A DNA stretch of 64,000 nt from assembly GCA_004020315.1 (NCBI GenBank), contig SAQG01000011.1, positions 1-64,000 on the forward strand. Reading direction: 5' to 3'. The stretch comes from Mesorhizobium sp. GTDB taxonomy: Bacteria > Pseudomonadota > Alphaproteobacteria > Rhizobiales > Rhizobiaceae. The position numbers were made by a program, and so were the translations under genes. Shown piece after piece: positions 60,925 to 64,000 of this stretch (positions within the stretch are counted from its first letter, which is position 1; every line of letters starts with the position of its first letter). Under the pieces are notes generated by a model. It saw only the letters and a program-made list of their open reading frames with translations. It searched no databases and was not told the origin of the DNA.

Positions 60925-62505
60925 ATGGGAACAAGAATGGGAAGACGATTGATCCGGGTGCTGGCGGCAATCGTCATGATGGTGTGTGCGCTGCCGGCGA
61001 TGGCGCAGGAGCAGCCGAAAACCGGCGGGACGCTCAAGGTCCGTATAAACGCCGACATCCGCGCCACCGACGGTCTCAACCGGGACGCAAACACCGACAC
61101 GGTGCTGCACCAGATCTTCGAGACGCTGGTGGCTTACCGCGCCAATCTCACGATAGGTCCGGCGCTGGCCGAATCCTGGAAAGTATCGGACGATGGCAAG
61201 ACCTATGCCTTCACGCTGCGCAACGGCGCGGTTTTCCACAATGGCGACGCCGTGAGCTCATCGGACGTCAAATGGAATTGGGACCGTCGCATGGACCCGG
61301 CCAACCAGTGGTTCTGCATTCCGTTCTTCGACGGCAGCCAAGGCCTCAAGGTCGAGCAAGTGGCGACGCCTGATCCACGCACCGTGGTCTTCACGCTCAA
61401 CGCGCCGAATGCGCTTTTTCTGGCGCAGCTCGCCAGTGTCCAGTGCAATGGCTGGGTCGCCAGCCCGAAAAATGTTGGCACCGACGGCAAATGGATCGCC
61501 GATTCCGCCATCGGCAGCGGCCCCTTCAAGCTGAAGGAATGGGTCAAGGGCCAGTATGTGGCGCTCGAACGCTTTGCCGACTACAAACCAGTGAAGGAGG
61601 CGCCGAGCGGCTTTGCCGGCAGCCGTGAAGCCTATGTCGACGAAGTCCGCTTCATCGTAATTCCCGACACGGCGGCGGCGGAGACAGCGCTGTTTGCCGG
61701 CGAACTCGACGTGCTTCCCGATCTTGAATCATCGCGTGTCGAGGAGGCCAAGTCGCGGGGCATGACGGTGCTGTCGACGCAAGGCCTGTCGTGGACGGCG
61801 ATCCTGCTGCAGACCAGGGATCCGCTGCTGTCGAATGCCAAGATACGCGCGGCGTTGGCCCATGCCACCGACATCAACCAGATCGCCGCCGCCCGCACCA
61901 ACGGCGTCGCCACCGGAGATCCCTCGGCCGTCGCCCAGGCGAGCTCGTTCTTCGACGACGGATTCCTCAAATGGCCGGAATACGACCCGGTCAAGGCCAA
62001 GGCACTGCTGGACGAGGCCGGCTACAAGGGCGAGCCGATCAAGATCCAGACCAATACCCGCTACCAGGGCATGTACGAGAACGCCGTGCTGCTGCAGGCG
62101 ATGCTGACGGCCGCGGGCTTCAATGCCCAGCTCGAAGTGCTGGATTGGGCGGCGCAACTCGACAATTACCTTGCCGGCAAATTCCAGATCCAGTCCTTCG
62201 GCTATTCGGCTCGTCTCGATCCGTCGCTGATGTATGGCGTGATCCTCGGCGACAAGGCGACCGATCCGACTGCGCAGTGGGACAGCAAGGAGGCTCTCGA
62301 TCTCTACACGAAGTCGATGACCACGACCGACGCCGGGCAACGCAAGGCGCTGTTCAAGCAGCTCCATGCACTCATGGCAAAGGATGTGCCGATCCTTGGC
62401 CTCTATTATGAGCCATCCGTCGACGCCGTGTCGCCGAAGGTAAAGGGCTATTCGGTATGGCCCGCGGCAAACCCCCGCGTATGGGGTGTATGGAAAAGCG
62501 AATAG
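60925..62505 (+). CDS. ABC transporter substrate-binding protein, family 5 (peptide/nickel type)
   Basis: A 526-residue extracytoplasmic binding protein. Signal peptide residues 1-27 (ALPAMAQ end) after a GGAG ribosome site. SBP_bac_5 features are RINADIRATDGLNRDANTDT, LAESWKVSDDGKTYAFTLRN, PLLSNAKIRAALAHATDINQ and AKDVPILGLYYEPSVDAVSP. No permease or ATPase follows; a terminator comes 23 nt later. It must use transporter parts encoded elsewhere. Confidence 0.9.
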   Translation: MGTRMGRRLIRVLAAIVMMVCALPAMAQEQPKTGGTLKVRINADIRATDGLNRDANTDTVLHQIFETLVAYRANLTIGPALAESWKVSDDGKTYAFTLRNGAVFHNGDAVSSSDVKWNWDRRMDPANQWFCIPFFDGSQGLKVEQVATPDPRTVVFTLNAPNALFLAQLASVQCNGWVASPKNVGTDGKWIADSAIGSGPFKLKEWVKGQYVALERFADYKPVKEAPSGFAGSREAYVDEVRFIVIPDTAAAETALFAGELDVLPDLESSRVEEAKSRGMTVLSTQGLSWTAILLQTRDPLLSNAKIRAALAHATDINQIAAARTNGVATGDPSAVAQASSFFDDGFLKWPEYDPVKAKALLDEAGYKGEPIKIQTNTRYQGMYENAVLLQAMLTAAGFNAQLEVLDWAAQLDNYLAGKFQIQSFGYSARLDPSLMYGVILGDKATDPTAQWDSKEALDLYTKSMTTTDAGQRKALFKQLHALMAKDVPILGLYYEPSVDAVSPKVKGYSVWPAANPRVWGVWKSE

Positions 62506-62527
62506 GCTGGCGGTTTTCTGTCGCTCG

Positions 62528-62556
62528 AAGATCGGAGGCGTGTTGCCTCCGATCTT
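62528..62556 (+). terminator. Rho-independent terminator after the binding-protein gene
   Basis: A perfect 12-bp stem (62528-62539 with 62545-62556, 5-nt loop) followed by gttt. It ends the hydrolase-binding-protein unit. Confidence 0.8.
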
Positions 62557-63128
62557 GTTTGAGATCCCTGGTGGTGGAAACCTGACGGTTGGTTTCGGGG
62601 CCGTAAACCCGCTCAGGGTGGGAGGGAGACCTAAACTCACCAGCTCTCCGACGCGCGTGCGCGCCAGGAGCGGTCGTTCGATAGCGATCCGAGCAGCAAT
62701 GGCCGTTTGCATAGCCGAAGTGGTGCCGATTGCGTTTACGGTTGACCGTGGAGGTCGGTGACCTAGCTTAAAGTTCAGGTGGGACCATCCAGAGCCGGAA
62801 ATGGCGGAATGGTACGCACCGTGGGAGAACACTCGGGACGTTGAGATGCAGAGGTGCAAGTCGGCCTTCAGAGCCTGTGCGCCCTTGGCGGCCGACAATC
62901 GGCGGCCACGGCGTCTTCAAGTTTCGTTTCAAAACAGAAGTCATCTGCGCCGGCATGTCTATCAGCGCGCGACCGGCGCTCCGATGCAACAACAATCCGA
63001 GCACTGGAGGGACCTCGAAGCACGTGACAGCTTCGAAAGCGATCAAAGGCTTTAACCAGCACTAAGACGAGGGGCCAAACACCGCTTCACGAACTTGAGA
63101 ATACACCTGAGAACGCACAGGCACGGCA
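62557..63128. other. Non-coding stretch before the edge gene
   Basis: About 570 bp with only short, low-quality frames on both strands. I find no recognisable gene, repeat or RNA. It holds whatever promoter serves the gene at 63129. Confidence 0.4.
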
Positions 63129-64000
63129 ATGTCAAATCCTCTTGCCGAAATTTACGCAAACGACGCAGATCTCGCCATCCTGGGCGGGATAGCAACATTT
63201 GCCTCGGTGGGCGTCTATCTTGTGCTCCGGCGTATCCTTATCGCGGTGCAACGGCGTCGCGTCGAACCAGATGCCTACCTGAGCGAAGGCAACCTCCCCG
63301 AGGAGGTTTCTTGGGATTGGGAAAGCCCGGTCGACCTTGCAACCGAGCCTGCTTCTTCTTCTCAGGTTGCCGTGCCCTCAGACACGGCAGACCTGGATGT
63401 TCGGCCTCAGGATGCCAATTACCTCCAGTTCGGGGTGCGAATTGAGTATTTCGACGTGATCTCCGAAGCTTGCGAGAGCTCGTCAGCGGCACAGACCGAC
63501 GCTTTCGCTTCCGCGACGAACATACCGCAATCCGGCCGACTTGCGACATCGATCAGGGAAATCGCTGGCTATGTTCATAGGCAGGTGGCGGCTATTCTTG
63601 CCGCTCTAAGTAGTCCAGTGTTGAGGGCTCTGAGCCGTATGCCGACACAACTCGCCCTCGCGGAACGTGGGAAGCGAATTTGCGGGCCAGCATGGGACCA
63701 ATTGGCTTCCCCGCGCAAAGTTGCTCAGTTGGCCAATCCGGCGCATCGCGATTTGAACGTCACATCTCAAAGGGGAGGGTTCAGCCTGGATCCCGACCCG
63801 ACCATCGCGACGGCCTCACCTCCTCGAGTTCGCAAGCGGATCGGTCTTGTGCCCCGCTTGGGCGTCGGCGCAATCTGTCTGGCCGTGCCGCTTAGCTATG
63901 CGATGACGAGACAAAACTGGGTCGAAAGCGCCCCCGCCATTTCGCGGGCCCAAAGCCACGCCCATCCGGACCTTTCGCAACCCTTCGAGCTTCCGGGGGG
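63129..64000 (+). CDS. Two-segment membrane protein of unknown function, truncated by window edge
   Basis: An open frame from ATG 63129 continues past the window end (290 codons visible, no stop). It opens MSNPLAEIYANDADLAILGG, with a first hydrophobic segment (LAILGGIATFASVGVYLVL, about 15-33). A Glu/Ser/Pro-rich hydrophilic region follows. A second hydrophobic segment lies near residues 255-272 (RLGVGAICLAVPLSYAM), then a polar tail. An in-frame stop upstream (63108-63110) fixes the start; the ribosome site is weak. No family recognised. Confidence 0.6.
   Translation, partial: MSNPLAEIYANDADLAILGGIATFASVGVYLVLRRILIAVQRRRVEPDAYLSEGNLPEEVSWDWESPVDLATEPASSSQVAVPSDTADLDVRPQDANYLQFGVRIEYFDVISEACESSSAAQTDAFASATNIPQSGRLATSIREIAGYVHRQVAAILAALSSPVLRALSRMPTQLALAERGKRICGPAWDQLASPRKVAQLANPAHRDLNVTSQRGGFSLDPDPTIATASPPRVRKRIGLVPRLGVGAICLAVPLSYAMTRQNWVESAPAISRAQSHAHPDLSQPFELPG

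Noticed and set aside
62557..63128. Possible transposase remnant on the minus strand
   Set aside because: The frame is open but shows no DDE motif or inverted ends that I can recognise.

Overview
The window is GC-rich DNA from an alphaproteobacterium, most likely a rhizobium-type member of the Hyphomicrobiales close to Mesorhizobium. The evidence is indirect: the gene content (Ugp-type sugar ABC systems, tripartite tricarboxylate transporter, ThuA, SorC and GntR-FCD regulators, prkA-yeaH-ycgB), the spacing of putative EcfG/RpoE2 promoters, and a palindromic intergenic repeat at the left edge that resembles one I associate with Mesorhizobium genomes. No rRNA, tRNA, CRISPR array, phage or complete insertion sequence was found.

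Layout. (1) 0.2-10.0 kb: a divergent carbohydrate catabolic locus. The left arm encodes a cupin phosphoglucose isomerase, a shikimate-dehydrogenase-like oxidoreductase and an FGGY sugar kinase. The right arm encodes a 3-hexulose-6-phosphate synthase-like enzyme, a 6-phospho-3-hexuloisomerase and a complete ABC importer whose two permeases carry extra hydrophobic segments. (2) 10.0-14.4 kb: mannonate dehydratase and a tripartite tricarboxylate-type transporter. (3) 14.58-14.72 kb: a small TA-flanked inverted-repeat element (IS630/Tc1-type MITE) inside a copy of the palindromic repeat. (4) 14.7-34.6 kb: an exopolysaccharide locus with glycosyltransferases, chain-length regulator, Wzy-like polymerase, Wzx-like flippase, UDP-ManNAc/UDP-ManNAcA synthesis, WecG-type transferase, AsnB, GH5 glycosidase, heparinase II/III-type lyase, fatty-acid-hydroxylase-type membrane protein and a CelD-type acyltransferase.

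(5) 34.7-41.6 kb: a six-gene operon for a caa3-type cytochrome oxidase (subunit II with fused cytochrome c, fused subunits I+III, a small membrane protein, CtaG), a tri-haem cytochrome c and a membrane-anchored sugar dehydrogenase. It looks like a self-contained periplasmic sugar-oxidising electron chain. (6) 41.8-55.2 kb: a stress and energy region with DUF2267, small proteins, prkA-yeaH-ycgB, a Pcm-erythromycin-esterase fusion, phosphoketolase-acetate kinase and a YqjD-like protein. At least five of these transcription units have a GGAAC-N16/17-NGTT sequence upstream, as expected for the general stress sigma factor EcfG/RpoE2. (7) 55.3-64.0 kb: a SorC-regulator pseudogene, ThuA, a DUF6064 membrane protein, a Tat-exported aldo/keto reductase, a putative lipoprotein, a GntR regulator facing a hydrolase plus an orphan peptide-type binding protein with a clear terminator, and an unidentified two-membrane-segment protein that runs off the right edge.

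The common theme is sugar and sugar-acid acquisition, polymer export and stress survival. The least explained systems are the hexulose-phosphate locus, the sugar-dehydrogenase/caa3 chain and the EcfG-linked group containing the Pcm-esterase fusion.
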